Shown here in pieces: positions 44,611 to 52,619 of a stretch of DNA of 64,000 nt (within the stretch, counting starts at the first letter, position 1; each line of letters begins with the position of its first letter). The stretch spans positions 1 through 64,000 of the forward strand of contig NZ_SMKR01000003.1 of NCBI RefSeq assembly GCF_004348725.1. The letters run 5' to 3'. A program made the translations under genes and the position numbers. The notes beneath the pieces were generated by a model. The model was not told where the DNA came from and made no database searches. It saw only the letters and a program-made list of their open reading frames with translations. The DNA is from Kribbella turkmenica (lineage in GTDB: Bacteria; Actinomycetota; Actinomycetes; Propionibacteriales; Kribbellaceae).

Positions 44611-45438
44611 GTGCTGACCGCGCTGTACGTCCCGGCGAACCGGCCGGACCGGTTCGCTAAGGCAGTTGCCGCCGGTTCCGACCTGGTCGTGTTCGACCTG
44701 GAGGACGCGGTCCCGGTCGACGACAAGGCGGACGCCCGCGGCTGGGCGGTCGCCTGGATCGCCGCGAACGCCACCGGTGCGGTCGAGGTCCGGGTGAACG
44801 CGCCGGGGACACCCTGGATCGAGGACGACCTGGCCGCGGTGGCCGCCGTCCCGCGGATCCGGGTCCGGGTGCCGAAGGTCGAGAGCGCCGCCGAGGTGCA
44901 CGCCGTGCTCGAACAGGTGCCGTCGGCAAAGATCACCGCGCTGATCGAGTCTCCGCTCGGGCTGGAGAAGGCGTTCGAGATCGCCTCGGCGGATCCTCGC
45001 GTGGTCGCCGTCGCACTGGGGGAGGCGGACCTCGCCGGCTCGCTCGGCGTCGACGGCTCTGCCGGGCTGGCGTGGGCCCGCAGCCGGCTGGTGACCGCGT
45101 CCCGGGCGGCCGGACTGGGCGCTCCGATGATGTCGGTCTATCCGCACGTCAACGACGCCGACGGGCTGCGGCGGACGAGTCTGGAGGGCCGTGCGCTCGG
45201 GTTCGTCGGCCGCACGGCGATCCACCCGCGGCAACTGGCGACGATCGTGGAGTGCTTCACACCGACCGCCGTTCAGGTGGCCGAGGCGGAGGCTCTGCTC
45301 GCGGCCGTCGAGAAGGCCGGGGTGACCGAGGGCGGGGTGATCGTGCTGCCGGACGGCCGGATGGTCGACCCGGCCATGGTGGGGCGCGCCCGTGAGGTGA
45401 GCACCCTGATGCGGGAGATCGAAGCACGCTCCGGCTAG
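44611..45438 (+). CDS. HpcH/HpaI-CitE-type lyase
   Basis: This 275-aa protein starts at the GTG immediately behind the CoA-transferase stop. Its motifs are LTALYVPANRPDRFAKA, DLVVFDLEDAVP with metal-binding and acid residues, VRVNAPGTPW, PKVESAAEV, ALIESPLGLEKA, VAVALGEADLAGSLG, and FVGRTAIHPRQL. This is the CitE/malyl-CoA lyase branch, which cleaves or forms beta-hydroxyacyl-CoA esters. With the preceding CoA transferase it could handle citramalyl- or malyl-type thioesters, probably giving acetyl-CoA and a keto acid. Confidence 0.9.
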   Translation: MLTALYVPANRPDRFAKAVAAGSDLVVFDLEDAVPVDDKADARGWAVAWIAANATGAVEVRVNAPGTPWIEDDLAAVAAVPRIRVRVPKVESAAEVHAVLEQVPSAKITALIESPLGLEKAFEIASADPRVVAVALGEADLAGSLGVDGSAGLAWARSRLVTASRAAGLGAPMMSVYPHVNDADGLRRTSLEGRALGFVGRTAIHPRQLATIVECFTPTAVQVAEAEALLAAVEKAGVTEGGVIVLPDGRMVDPAMVGRAREVSTLMREIEARSG

Positions 45439-45441
45439 TCT
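45436..45441 (+). promoter_or_regulatory. -10 element (TAGTCT), leaderless start of the FAD oxidoreductase
   Basis: TAGTCT overlaps the stop of the CitE-type gene and ends six bases before the ATG at 45448. Confidence 0.4.
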
Positions 45442-45447
45442 CGACGT

Positions 45448-47040
45448 ATGCTCCCGCGCAGTGTTGACGCCGTGGTGATCGGGTCGGGGCCGAACGGGCT
45501 GGTGAGCGCGATCGGCCTCGCCGACGCGGGCTGGGACGTGCTGGTGCTGGAGGCCGCGGAGGCCTTCGGCGGTGCGGTCCGGTCGACCGAGAGTGACGGC
45601 TGGATCAGCGACCGTTTCAGTTCGAACTACCCACTCGGCGTGGCGTCACCGGTGCTGCGTGCGCTGGAGCTCGACAAGCACGGCCTCCGCTGGTCCTACG
45701 CGCCGTTGCCGCTCGTACACCTGATGGACCCGAACGGCGGCTCGGTCGCGGTTCACCCGGACCCCGAGAGCACCGCCAAGTCGATCGGCGCCGACCACCC
45801 GGGTGACGGCGACGCCTGGCTGCGGCTCTACCAGCAGTACGTCGAGATCCGCGAGCCGCTGCTGAAGGCGCTGCTGACGACCTGGCCGCCGGTCGTGCCG
45901 GGGATCAAGCTGGCCCGGAAGCTGGGATCGGTCGGCGAGTTGTTGCGGTTCGCCCGGTTCATGGCGATGCCGATGCACCGGATGGGCCAGGAACTGTTCG
46001 CGGGCTCGCGCGGCCCGGCGCTGCTCGCCGGCAACTCGCTGCACGCCGACGTGCCGCTGTCGGGCAGCGTCAGCGGCACCATGGGCTGGCTGCTGGTCAT
46101 GCTGGCGCAGGACGTCGGCTACCCGGTCGTCACCGGCGGGTCCAGCGGCCTGGCGACAGCCCTGGTCCGCCGCGCCGAGCGTGCCGGAGCCTTGCTCGTT
46201 CCGAGTACGCCGGTCACCGCGATCGAGCTGTCCGGCGGGCGCGTGACCGGCGTCCGCACGGCCTCCGGTGAGACGGTCGTGGTGAAGCGGTCGGTGATCG
46301 CGGACGTGTCCGCGCCGGCCCTGTACGACCAGTTGTTGCCAAGTGCAACGATTCCGGCCGGGTTGCGCCGGGACCTGGACGAGCGCTTCCAGTGGGACTA
46401 CCCGACGGTCAAGGTGAACTTCCGGTTGAGCGGGCGGGTGCCGTGGCGCTCGGAGGAGGCGCGGTCGGCCGGCGTCGTCCACCTGGCCGGAACGGCGGAC
46501 GACCTGATCCACCTGTCCGCCGACCTGGACACCGGGCGGTTGCCGTCGCAGCCGTTCCTGCTGATCGGGCAGACCACCACGTCGGACCCGAGCCGGTCCC
46601 CCGAAGGGACCGAGGCGCTCTGGGCCTACTCGCACCTGCCCCGCGGCGTCGGCGACGACGAGTCCGCGGTCAAGCTGGCGCACCGGATGGAACGGGCGAT
46701 CGAGCGGTACGCGCCGGGTTTCAGCGACCTGGTCATCGACCGTGACGTGCAGCGGCCGAGTGAGCTCGAGTCCGGCAACGCGGCGCTCAGCCTGGGCGCG
46801 GTCGGCGGCGGGACCATGCAACTCCAGCAGCAGTTGGTCTTCCGCCCGACCATCGGTCTCGGCAGCCCGCGGACCTTCGTGTCCGGGCTCTACCTCGGCA
46901 GTTCCGCGATCCACCCGGGCGGTGGCGTCCACGGTGCCTGCGGCCATCTGGCGGCCCGCACCGCGCTCCGCGACGCGTCCGTCGTCGGCCCGCTGACCCG
47001 GGCCTTCCCGGCCGCTGCCCTTCGCCGCCTGCAGCGCTGA
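45448..47040 (+). CDS. Phytoene-dehydrogenase-like FAD-dependent oxidoreductase
   Basis: This 530-aa protein begins with a dinucleotide-binding motif (AVVIGSGPNGLVSAIGLA, Gly residues at 12-17) and a second FAD segment (DVLVLEAAEAFGGAV). The C-terminal FAD motif GLYLGSSAIHPGGGVHGACG closes the fold. Proteins of this type, related to CrtI and to pyridine-nucleotide disulphide oxidoreductase domain proteins, desaturate or oxidise hydrophobic substrates; no carotenoid gene is nearby, so the substrate is open. The PPOX gene starts one base after its stop codon, implying joint function. Confidence 0.85.
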   Translation: MLPRSVDAVVIGSGPNGLVSAIGLADAGWDVLVLEAAEAFGGAVRSTESDGWISDRFSSNYPLGVASPVLRALELDKHGLRWSYAPLPLVHLMDPNGGSVAVHPDPESTAKSIGADHPGDGDAWLRLYQQYVEIREPLLKALLTTWPPVVPGIKLARKLGSVGELLRFARFMAMPMHRMGQELFAGSRGPALLAGNSLHADVPLSGSVSGTMGWLLVMLAQDVGYPVVTGGSSGLATALVRRAERAGALLVPSTPVTAIELSGGRVTGVRTASGETVVVKRSVIADVSAPALYDQLLPSATIPAGLRRDLDERFQWDYPTVKVNFRLSGRVPWRSEEARSAGVVHLAGTADDLIHLSADLDTGRLPSQPFLLIGQTTTSDPSRSPEGTEALWAYSHLPRGVGDDESAVKLAHRMERAIERYAPGFSDLVIDRDVQRPSELESGNAALSLGAVGGGTMQLQQQLVFRPTIGLGSPRTFVSGLYLGSSAIHPGGGVHGACGHLAARTALRDASVVGPLTRAFPAAALRRLQR

Positions 47041-47041
47041 C

Positions 47042-47449
47042 GTGCGACTCGACGAAGCCGACTGCCGGGCTCGCGTCGCGGCTGCGCGGGTGGGGCGGTT
47101 GGCGACCGTCGGCGCCGACCTGCGGCCCCACGTCGTACCGGTGACGTACGCGGTGCACGGCGACGAGGTGTTCGTCGGGATCGACCAGAAGCCGAAGACC
47201 ACGACCGCGCTGAAGCGGCTGCGCAACATCGCCGAGAACGATCGCGTGGCGGTCCTGGTCGACGAGTACGACGAGGACTGGACCCATCTGTGGTGGGTAC
47301 GGCTCGACGGCGTCGCGCGGGTGCTCGCGGAGTCGCCGGCCGCGGTCGGCCTGCTGCGGGCGAAGTACCCGCAGTACGACGCCGATCCGCCGCGCGGGCC
47401 GGTGATCGTCGTCCAGGTGGACGGCTGGTCCGGCTGGTCCTACACCTGA
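47042..47449 (+). CDS. PPOX-class (pyridoxamine-phosphate-oxidase-like, probably F420-dependent) protein
   Basis: This 135-aa protein begins at the GTG one base after the previous stop. Its split-barrel fold signature is VGRLATVGADLRPHVVPVTY, VFVGIDQKPKTTTALKRL, RNIAENDRVAVLVDEYDEDW, and WWVRLDGVARVL. This matches the TIGR03668-like branch of small actinobacterial flavin/F420 oxidoreductases. It presumably reduces or oxidises a small molecule with F420 or FMN; the true partner is unknown. It is transcribed with the FAD oxidoreductase. Confidence 0.82.
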   Translation: MRLDEADCRARVAAARVGRLATVGADLRPHVVPVTYAVHGDEVFVGIDQKPKTTTALKRLRNIAENDRVAVLVDEYDEDWTHLWWVRLDGVARVLAESPAAVGLLRAKYPQYDADPPRGPVIVVQVDGWSGWSYT

Positions 47450-47506
47450 GTCGCGATCAGCCTAGGGTGGGGTGGGTCGGTCGGAGCGCGGACGGAGGGG
47501 CAGCGG

Positions 47507-48766
47507 GTGGGTGACGGCGTGGGTGTGGAGGGACTGCTGCGGGAGTTGGCGCCGCAGGTGCTGGGTTTTCTGGCCCGGCGCTACGGCCAGTTCGATCTCT
47601 GTGAGGACGCCGTGCAGGAGGCGCTGCTCGCGGCGGCGACGCAGTGGCCGGTGGACGGCGTACCGGCGAATCCGCGCGGCTGGTTGATCACGGTCGCGAC
47701 CCGGCGACTGACCGACCAGTTCCGCAGCGAGAACGCGCGGCGGCGGCGGGAGGACACGGTCGCAACGATGGCCGGGCCGGAGGAGCTGGTGTCGCCCGGT
47801 GCCGACACCGACGCGGCGCCTGAGTCCGACGACACCCTGACGCTGCTGTTCCTGTGCTGCCACCCGGCCGTCACCCCGGCCTCGCAGGTCGCGCTGACGC
47901 TGCGCGCGGTCGGCGGTCTGACCACCGCCGAGATCGCCCGGGCGTTCATGGTGCCGGAGGCGACGATGGCGCCACGGATCAGCCGGGCGAAGAAGAGCAT
48001 CAAGGCGGCCGGCAGCCGGTTCGTGATGCCACCGGAGGAGGAGCGGGCAGATCGGCTGCGGGTGGTGCTCCAGGTCCTGTACCTGATCTTCAACGAGGGC
48101 TACACCGCGAGCTCGGGCGAGGAACTGCAACGCGTCGAGTTGACCGCCGAGGCGATCCGGCTGACGCGGATGCTGCACGACGTACTCCCCGGCGACGGCG
48201 AGGTCGCCGGTCTGCTGGCACTGATGCTCCTGACGGATTCCCGGCGGACGGCGCGGACGACGGCCGACGGCGGCCTGGTCCCGATCGACGAGCAGGACCG
48301 GTCGCTGTGGGACCGCCGGCAGATCGAGGACGGGGCCGCGCTGATCCTGCGCACGCTGTCGCGGGGTGCGGTCGGTTCCTACCAGTTGCAGGCGGCGATC
48401 GCGGCGATCCATGCCGAGGCCCCGAGCGCGGAGGAGACGGACTGGCGCGAGATTCTCGCCCTGTACCTGCTGCTCGAGAAGATGACGCCGAACCCGATGG
48501 TCACCCTGAACCGCGCGATCGCCCTGGCCCAGGTCGAAGGTCCGCAGGCCGGCCTGGACCTGCTCGCGACCCTCGACGACAACAAGTTCCTCACCGAGTC
48601 CCACCGCCTGGACGCCGTTCGTGCCCACCTGCTGGAGCGCGCGGGGGATCTCGCCGGTGCGCACGCTCTCTACCTGGCCGCGGCGCGCCGGACCACCAGC
48701 CTTCCGGAGCAGCGGTACCTGGCTGCCAAAGCCGCCGGCATCTCGCAGCAGACCACCGGCGGCTGA
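47507..48766 (+). CDS. ECF sigma factor with long C-terminal extension (ECF42 type)
   Basis: This 419-aa sigma factor begins at GTG 47507, behind GGAGGGG some distance upstream. Region 2 (VLGFLARRYGQFDLCEDAVQEALL) and region 4 (LRAVGGLTTAEIARAFMVPE, then APRISRAKKSIKA) occupy the first 180 residues. The long C-terminal part is helical and repeat-like (LNRAIALAQVEGPQAGLDLL, HRLDAVRAHLLERAGDLAGA), as in the ECF42 group, which has a TPR-like extension instead of an anti-sigma factor. ECF42 genes are usually next to small DGPF/YCII-type genes; none is visible here. Confidence 0.88.
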   Translation: MGDGVGVEGLLRELAPQVLGFLARRYGQFDLCEDAVQEALLAAATQWPVDGVPANPRGWLITVATRRLTDQFRSENARRRREDTVATMAGPEELVSPGADTDAAPESDDTLTLLFLCCHPAVTPASQVALTLRAVGGLTTAEIARAFMVPEATMAPRISRAKKSIKAAGSRFVMPPEEERADRLRVVLQVLYLIFNEGYTASSGEELQRVELTAEAIRLTRMLHDVLPGDGEVAGLLALMLLTDSRRTARTTADGGLVPIDEQDRSLWDRRQIEDGAALILRTLSRGAVGSYQLQAAIAAIHAEAPSAEETDWREILALYLLLEKMTPNPMVTLNRAIALAQVEGPQAGLDLLATLDDNKFLTESHRLDAVRAHLLERAGDLAGAHALYLAAARRTTSLPEQRYLAAKAAGISQQTTGG

Positions 48767-48864
48767 GCGGGTTCAGGCTGCTTCGGCGACCTGCTCGTTC
48801 TCGGCGGGTTCCGTCCCGGCGGGCGAGGGTTCGTCGCACAGGTGCGCGGAGCCGGGGCGCTCGG

Positions 48865-49947
48865 TCAGGGGATCAGCCGGTAGAAGCGCAGGTAGTCGTG
48901 CTCGACCGGAAGAACGTCGAGGTCCCGGAAGCCCGCCTCGGTCGCATAGCGGCGAAGGGTCGACCGGCGCATCACCGCACCGGTCGCGGCGCTCCGTGGG
49001 TCACCCATCGCGCCGGGCAGACAGGCCAGGACACTCCAGCTGTAGTGGTACCGCTCGAACTCCGACGCCGGCGCCGTGAACTCGTCCTCGACGAGCTCGT
49101 CGACGACCAGCACGACCCCGCCGTCGGCCAGCATCCTCCGCGCACTCGCGAGGGCCTCGACCGGACGCGACATGTCGTGCACGGCCTCGATGATCGTCAC
49201 CAGGTCGTAGCCGGTCGTGCGTGAGAGCGCCGACGCGTCCGCGACCGCGAACCTGACCCGATCGGCGACACCCGCTTCCTCGGCGTGCTTCCGCGCCGCG
49301 GCGATCGCGTCCCCGTCGAGGTCGAACCCGTCCACGGTGACCCGGGGATACGCCTGCGCGACCGCGATGGCCGCCCACCCGGTTCCGCAGGCGATGTCGG
49401 CCACGCGGGCCGCTGGGTCCGAACGGAGCCGACGGTCGATCTCCGGGATCGCCGGCAGCCACTCCTTGGCCAGCAGGTTCAGGAACAGCGGCCGGTTCCA
49501 CTCCGCCCGGCCTTCCGGCTCCCAGGCGAGCGGAGGCGGGGCATCGCCGGTCCGGAACGCCTCGACGAGATCGGGCAGCGCGCGCCCGGCGCGAGCGATC
49601 TCCACGCCTTGGTGGGCCTGGTAGCGAACGTCGTCCGGATCCGCGAGGACCGGGATGTGGTCGGCCGGCAGCGTGTACCGGCGTACGTCGGGTGCCGCGC
49701 CGGTGTCGTCGACGTCGAGGAGCCCGCAGGCGGCGTGGTGCTCGAGCCACTCGCGGATGTAGCGCTCCGCGGTGCCCGTGCGGGCCGCCAGCTCGACCGA
49801 GGTCGCTGGGCCCTGCTCGGCCAGGGACTTGTACAGGCCGAGCCGTTCGCCGACGTAGATCGTGTAGATCTCCAGGGCCGCGCCGGCGTGCCGGAGCAGG
49901 CGATCCGCCAGCGCCTTGGTTCGGTCGTCCGACTCGTTCGAGGGCAT
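48865..49947 (-). CDS. SAM-dependent methyltransferase with N-terminal winged helix
   Basis: This 360-aa protein begins at ATG 49947. Residues about 15-90 are a winged-helix dimerisation domain (LRHAGAALEIYTIYVGERLG, ARTGTAERYIREWLEHHA) of the O-methyltransferase kind. Residues about 180-300 form a Rossmann methyltransferase core with the SAM motif ARVADIACGTGWAAIAVAQA and the post-motif DLVTIIEAVHDMSRP. Substrate is unknown. It is divergent from the acyl-CoA dehydrogenase operon, with a perfect 12-bp palindrome between the two. Confidence 0.85.
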   Translation of the reverse strand: MPSNESDDRTKALADRLLRHAGAALEIYTIYVGERLGLYKSLAEQGPATSVELAARTGTAERYIREWLEHHAACGLLDVDDTGAAPDVRRYTLPADHIPVLADPDDVRYQAHQGVEIARAGRALPDLVEAFRTGDAPPPLAWEPEGRAEWNRPLFLNLLAKEWLPAIPEIDRRLRSDPAARVADIACGTGWAAIAVAQAYPRVTVDGFDLDGDAIAAARKHAEEAGVADRVRFAVADASALSRTTGYDLVTIIEAVHDMSRPVEALASARRMLADGGVVLVVDELVEDEFTAPASEFERYHYSWSVLACLPGAMGDPRSAATGAVMRRSTLRRYATEAGFRDLDVLPVEHDYLRFYRLIP

Positions 49948-49967
49948 GCAGGGATGGTAGTGGTCTG

Positions 49968-49979
49968 GGTCACGTGACC
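49968..49979. promoter_or_regulatory. Perfect palindrome GGTCACGTGACC in a divergent promoter region
   Basis: The 12-bp palindrome lies 21 bases before the methyltransferase start and 31 bases before the acyl-CoA dehydrogenase start. A dimeric regulator could act on both genes here. Confidence 0.55.
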
Positions 49980-49984
49980 TGGGT

Positions 49985-50001
49985 TGTAACTTCGGTTTAC
50001 A
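49985..50001 (+). promoter_or_regulatory. Inverted repeat TGTAA-N7-TTACA over the dehydrogenase promoter
   Basis: The half-sites TGTAA (49985-49989) and TTACA (49997-50001) overlap the probable -10 element, so binding would block transcription. This resembles a TetR/FadR-type operator. Confidence 0.45.
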
Positions 50002-50003
50002 GT
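49998..50003 (+). promoter_or_regulatory. -10 element (TACAGT) of the acyl-CoA dehydrogenase operon
   Basis: TACAGT ends six bases before the ATG at 50010. TGACCT at 49975-49980 is a possible -35 element at 17-base spacing. Confidence 0.45.
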
Positions 50004-50009
50004 GGCGGT

Positions 50010-51317
50010 ATGAGCCGCCAGGAACGGACCAAGGGCCGGCGGGACGCGATCGGGGTCGGGGTGGCGCTGCTGAACCGGCTGGCGAACTCGCGGGCGATCG
50101 ACCGGCTCGGATTGCGGAAGCAGACCGAGCGGGCAGTCTTCGAGGCCACCCGCACCGGGTTCCGGACGGCCGGCGCGCTGACCCGCAGCTTCACCGCCGC
50201 GGCCAAGCACGCGCAGCCGTCGCGGCTGCCGGCGGCGAAGGGCACCGGCCGGTTCGACCTGACTCCGACCGAGGACCAGCAGATGGTCGTCGAGGTGGTC
50301 AGGGAGTTCGCCGCCGAGGTCCTGCGTCCCGCCGCGGCCGACGCGGACACGGCCTGCGCGACCGACCCGAAGGTGATCGAGCAGTCGGCCGAGCTCGGGC
50401 TGAGCCTGATCGAAGTACCGGAGGATCTCGGCGGCATCGTCACCGAGCGGTCCGCGATGACCGGAGTGCTGGTCTCCGAGGCGATGGCGCACGGCGATCT
50501 GGGCCAGGCGGTCGCGTGCCTGGCGCCTGCGGCGGTGAGTACGGCGATCTCGCTGTGGGGTGACCAGACGCAGCAGGCGACGTACCTGCCGGCGTTCACC
50601 GGCTCGTCGGTGCCGGCGGCCGCGTTGGCGATCCTCGAGCCACGGCCGTTGTTCGATCCGTTCACCCTGCGGACCCGCTGGGATCGTGGTCGTCTGACCG
50701 GGATGAAGTCGCTGGTTCCGCGTGGCGCCGACGCTGAACTGCTCGTGATCGCGGCTCAGGTGGGGGAGCAGGGGCCGGCGTTGTTCCTGGTCGAGTCCCG
50801 CCATCCGGGCGTGACGATCGAGGCCGAGCCGGCGATGGGCCTGCGAGCGGCGTCGCTGAGCCGGGTGATCCTCGAGGACGTCCCGGCAGTGCAGTTGGGG
50901 ACGTTCGAGGACTATGCCGCGTGTGTGCGGCTGTCCCGGCTGGGGTGGTGCGCGCTGTCTCTCGGCACGGCGAAGGCTGTCTTGGACTACGTCACGCCGT
51001 ACGTGAACACCCGGACGGCCTTCGGTGAGCCGATCAGTCACCGGCAGTCGGTCGCGTTCATGGTGGCGAACATCGGCATCGAGCTGGAAGGCATGCGGCT
51101 GGTCACCTACCGGGCCGGATCGCGGGCCGAGCAGGGGCTCCCGTTCGCTCGTGAGGTCGCGCTGGCCCGGCGGTTGTGCACGGACAAGGGCATGCAGATC
51201 GGGACCGACGGCGTACAACTCCTCGGTGGGCACGGGTTCGTGAAGGACCATCCGGTGGAGCGGTGGTACCGCGATCTGCGGGCGATCGGCGTGATGGAAG
51301 GTGGGGTGCTGGTCTGA
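50010..51317 (+). CDS. Acyl-CoA dehydrogenase-family protein 1
   Basis: I chose ATG 50010, the start that fits a leaderless promoter. The 435-aa protein has an N-terminal basic extension of about 70 residues (RTKGRRDAIGVG), then the acyl-CoA dehydrogenase fold (LTPTEDQQMVVEVVREFAAE, LIEVPEDLGGI, RLSRLGWCALSLGTAKAVL, GVQLLGGHGFVKDHPVERWY). It oxidises an acyl-CoA to the 2,3-enoyl form with FAD. A Glu near the C-terminus (IGVMEGG) could be the catalytic base. Its TGA overlaps the ATG of the second dehydrogenase by one base (TGATG), so the two are likely subunits of one enzyme. Confidence 0.88.
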   Translation: MSRQERTKGRRDAIGVGVALLNRLANSRAIDRLGLRKQTERAVFEATRTGFRTAGALTRSFTAAAKHAQPSRLPAAKGTGRFDLTPTEDQQMVVEVVREFAAEVLRPAAADADTACATDPKVIEQSAELGLSLIEVPEDLGGIVTERSAMTGVLVSEAMAHGDLGQAVACLAPAAVSTAISLWGDQTQQATYLPAFTGSSVPAAALAILEPRPLFDPFTLRTRWDRGRLTGMKSLVPRGADAELLVIAAQVGEQGPALFLVESRHPGVTIEAEPAMGLRAASLSRVILEDVPAVQLGTFEDYAACVRLSRLGWCALSLGTAKAVLDYVTPYVNTRTAFGEPISHRQSVAFMVANIGIELEGMRLVTYRAGSRAEQGLPFAREVALARRLCTDKGMQIGTDGVQLLGGHGFVKDHPVERWYRDLRAIGVMEGGVLV

Positions 51318-52525
51318 TGATCAACCTCGAGACACCTCGCAAGTTCCGGGCCTTCGTCAACCAGGCGCACCAGGTCGCCGCGGAGATGCTCCGGCCGAAC
51401 TCGCGCAAGTACGACCTGGCCGAGCACGCCTACCCGGTCGAGCTGGACATGCTCGCCGCGATGGTCGACGGACTAGGTGCCTCGGGCACCGGTTCGGGCG
51501 CCGGCGCGGGCGGGGTACGCCGTCCGGCGGACGCCGCCGACGGGGTCGTGAACGGATCCAACCTGTCGTCCGTGCTGTCGATCATGGAGATGTGCTGGGG
51601 TGACGTCGGGCTGCTGCTGTCGATGCCGCGGCAGGGACTCGGCAACTCCGCGATCGCGTCGGTGGCATCGGACGAGCAGTTACGCCGCTTCGACGGCGTC
51701 TGGGCCGCGATGGCGATCACCGAGCCCGGCTGCGGATCCGACTCGGCGAGCATCCGGACGACCGCGCGCCTCGACGGCGACTCGTACCTGCTGGACGGCG
51801 AGAAGATCTTCGTGACCGCGGGCGGCCGCTGCGACGCGGTCGTGGTGTGGGCGACACTCGACAAGTCGCTCGGCCGCGCGGCGATCAAGTCGTTCGTCGT
51901 ACCGAAGGGTACGCCCGGGATGACGGTCGAACGGCTGGACCACAAGCTCGGCATCCGCGCCTCGGACACGGCCACGATCCGCTTCGAGAACTGCCGGGTG
52001 CCCGCCGGCAACCTGCTGGGCTCACCCGAGATCGACACCGGCAAAGGCTTCGCCGGCGTCATGCAGACCTTCGACAACACCCGTCCCCTGGTCGCCGCGA
52101 TGGCCGTCGGCGTGGCCCGTGCCTCGATGGAGCTCACCCGGGAGTTGCTCGCCGGGGCCGGGGTGGAGGTCGACTACGACCGCCCGGTCCACCGCCAGCC
52201 GGCCGCGGCAGCGTCGTACCTCGCGATGGAGGCCGACTGGGAGGCCGCCTACCTGCTGACCCTGCAAGCCGCCTGGATGGCCGACAACGGCAGACCCAAC
52301 TCCCTCCAGGCCTCCATGGCCAAGGCCAAAGCCGGCCGCACCGCCAACGACATCACCCTCCGCTGCGTAGAACTCACCGCCCCCCTCGGCTACTCCGAAA
52401 ACCACCTCCTCGAGAAGTGGGCCCGAGACTCCAAGATCCTCGACATCTTCGAAGGCACCCAGCAGATCCAGCAACTCATCGTCGCCCGCCGCCTCCTCGG
52501 GAAGACGTCAGCCGAGCTGAGATAG
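51317..52525 (+). CDS. Acyl-CoA dehydrogenase-family protein 2
   Basis: This 402-aa protein starts at the ATG overlapping the first dehydrogenase stop. It has the core motifs: WAAMAITEPGCGSDSASIRT for the FAD/substrate loop, YLLDGEKIFVTAGGRCDAVV, and the C-terminal EKWARDSKILDIFEGTQQIQ, where the Glu in FEGT is the usual catalytic base. In actinobacteria paired genes of this type often form alpha2-beta2 dehydrogenases acting on branched or steroid side-chain acyl-CoAs; the substrate here cannot be told. The operon ends here. Confidence 0.9.
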   Translation: MINLETPRKFRAFVNQAHQVAAEMLRPNSRKYDLAEHAYPVELDMLAAMVDGLGASGTGSGAGAGGVRRPADAADGVVNGSNLSSVLSIMEMCWGDVGLLLSMPRQGLGNSAIASVASDEQLRRFDGVWAAMAITEPGCGSDSASIRTTARLDGDSYLLDGEKIFVTAGGRCDAVVVWATLDKSLGRAAIKSFVVPKGTPGMTVERLDHKLGIRASDTATIRFENCRVPAGNLLGSPEIDTGKGFAGVMQTFDNTRPLVAAMAVGVARASMELTRELLAGAGVEVDYDRPVHRQPAAAASYLAMEADWEAAYLLTLQAAWMADNGRPNSLQASMAKAKAGRTANDITLRCVELTAPLGYSENHLLEKWARDSKILDIFEGTQQIQQLIVARRLLGKTSAELR

Positions 52526-52619
52526 CCTTGCCTACAAGGGATTCGGCTGCGAACCCGCAGCACTACATCAGGACACGCTCGATTCGGGCGTCCGGCCCGC
52601 GGATGCGCCCCAGGAACAC

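Noticed and set aside
48767-48864. Short reverse-strand frame of about 30 codons behind the methyltransferase gene
   Set aside because: It has G/C-rich third positions but no ATG or GTG start, only a CTG, so it cannot be supported as a gene.
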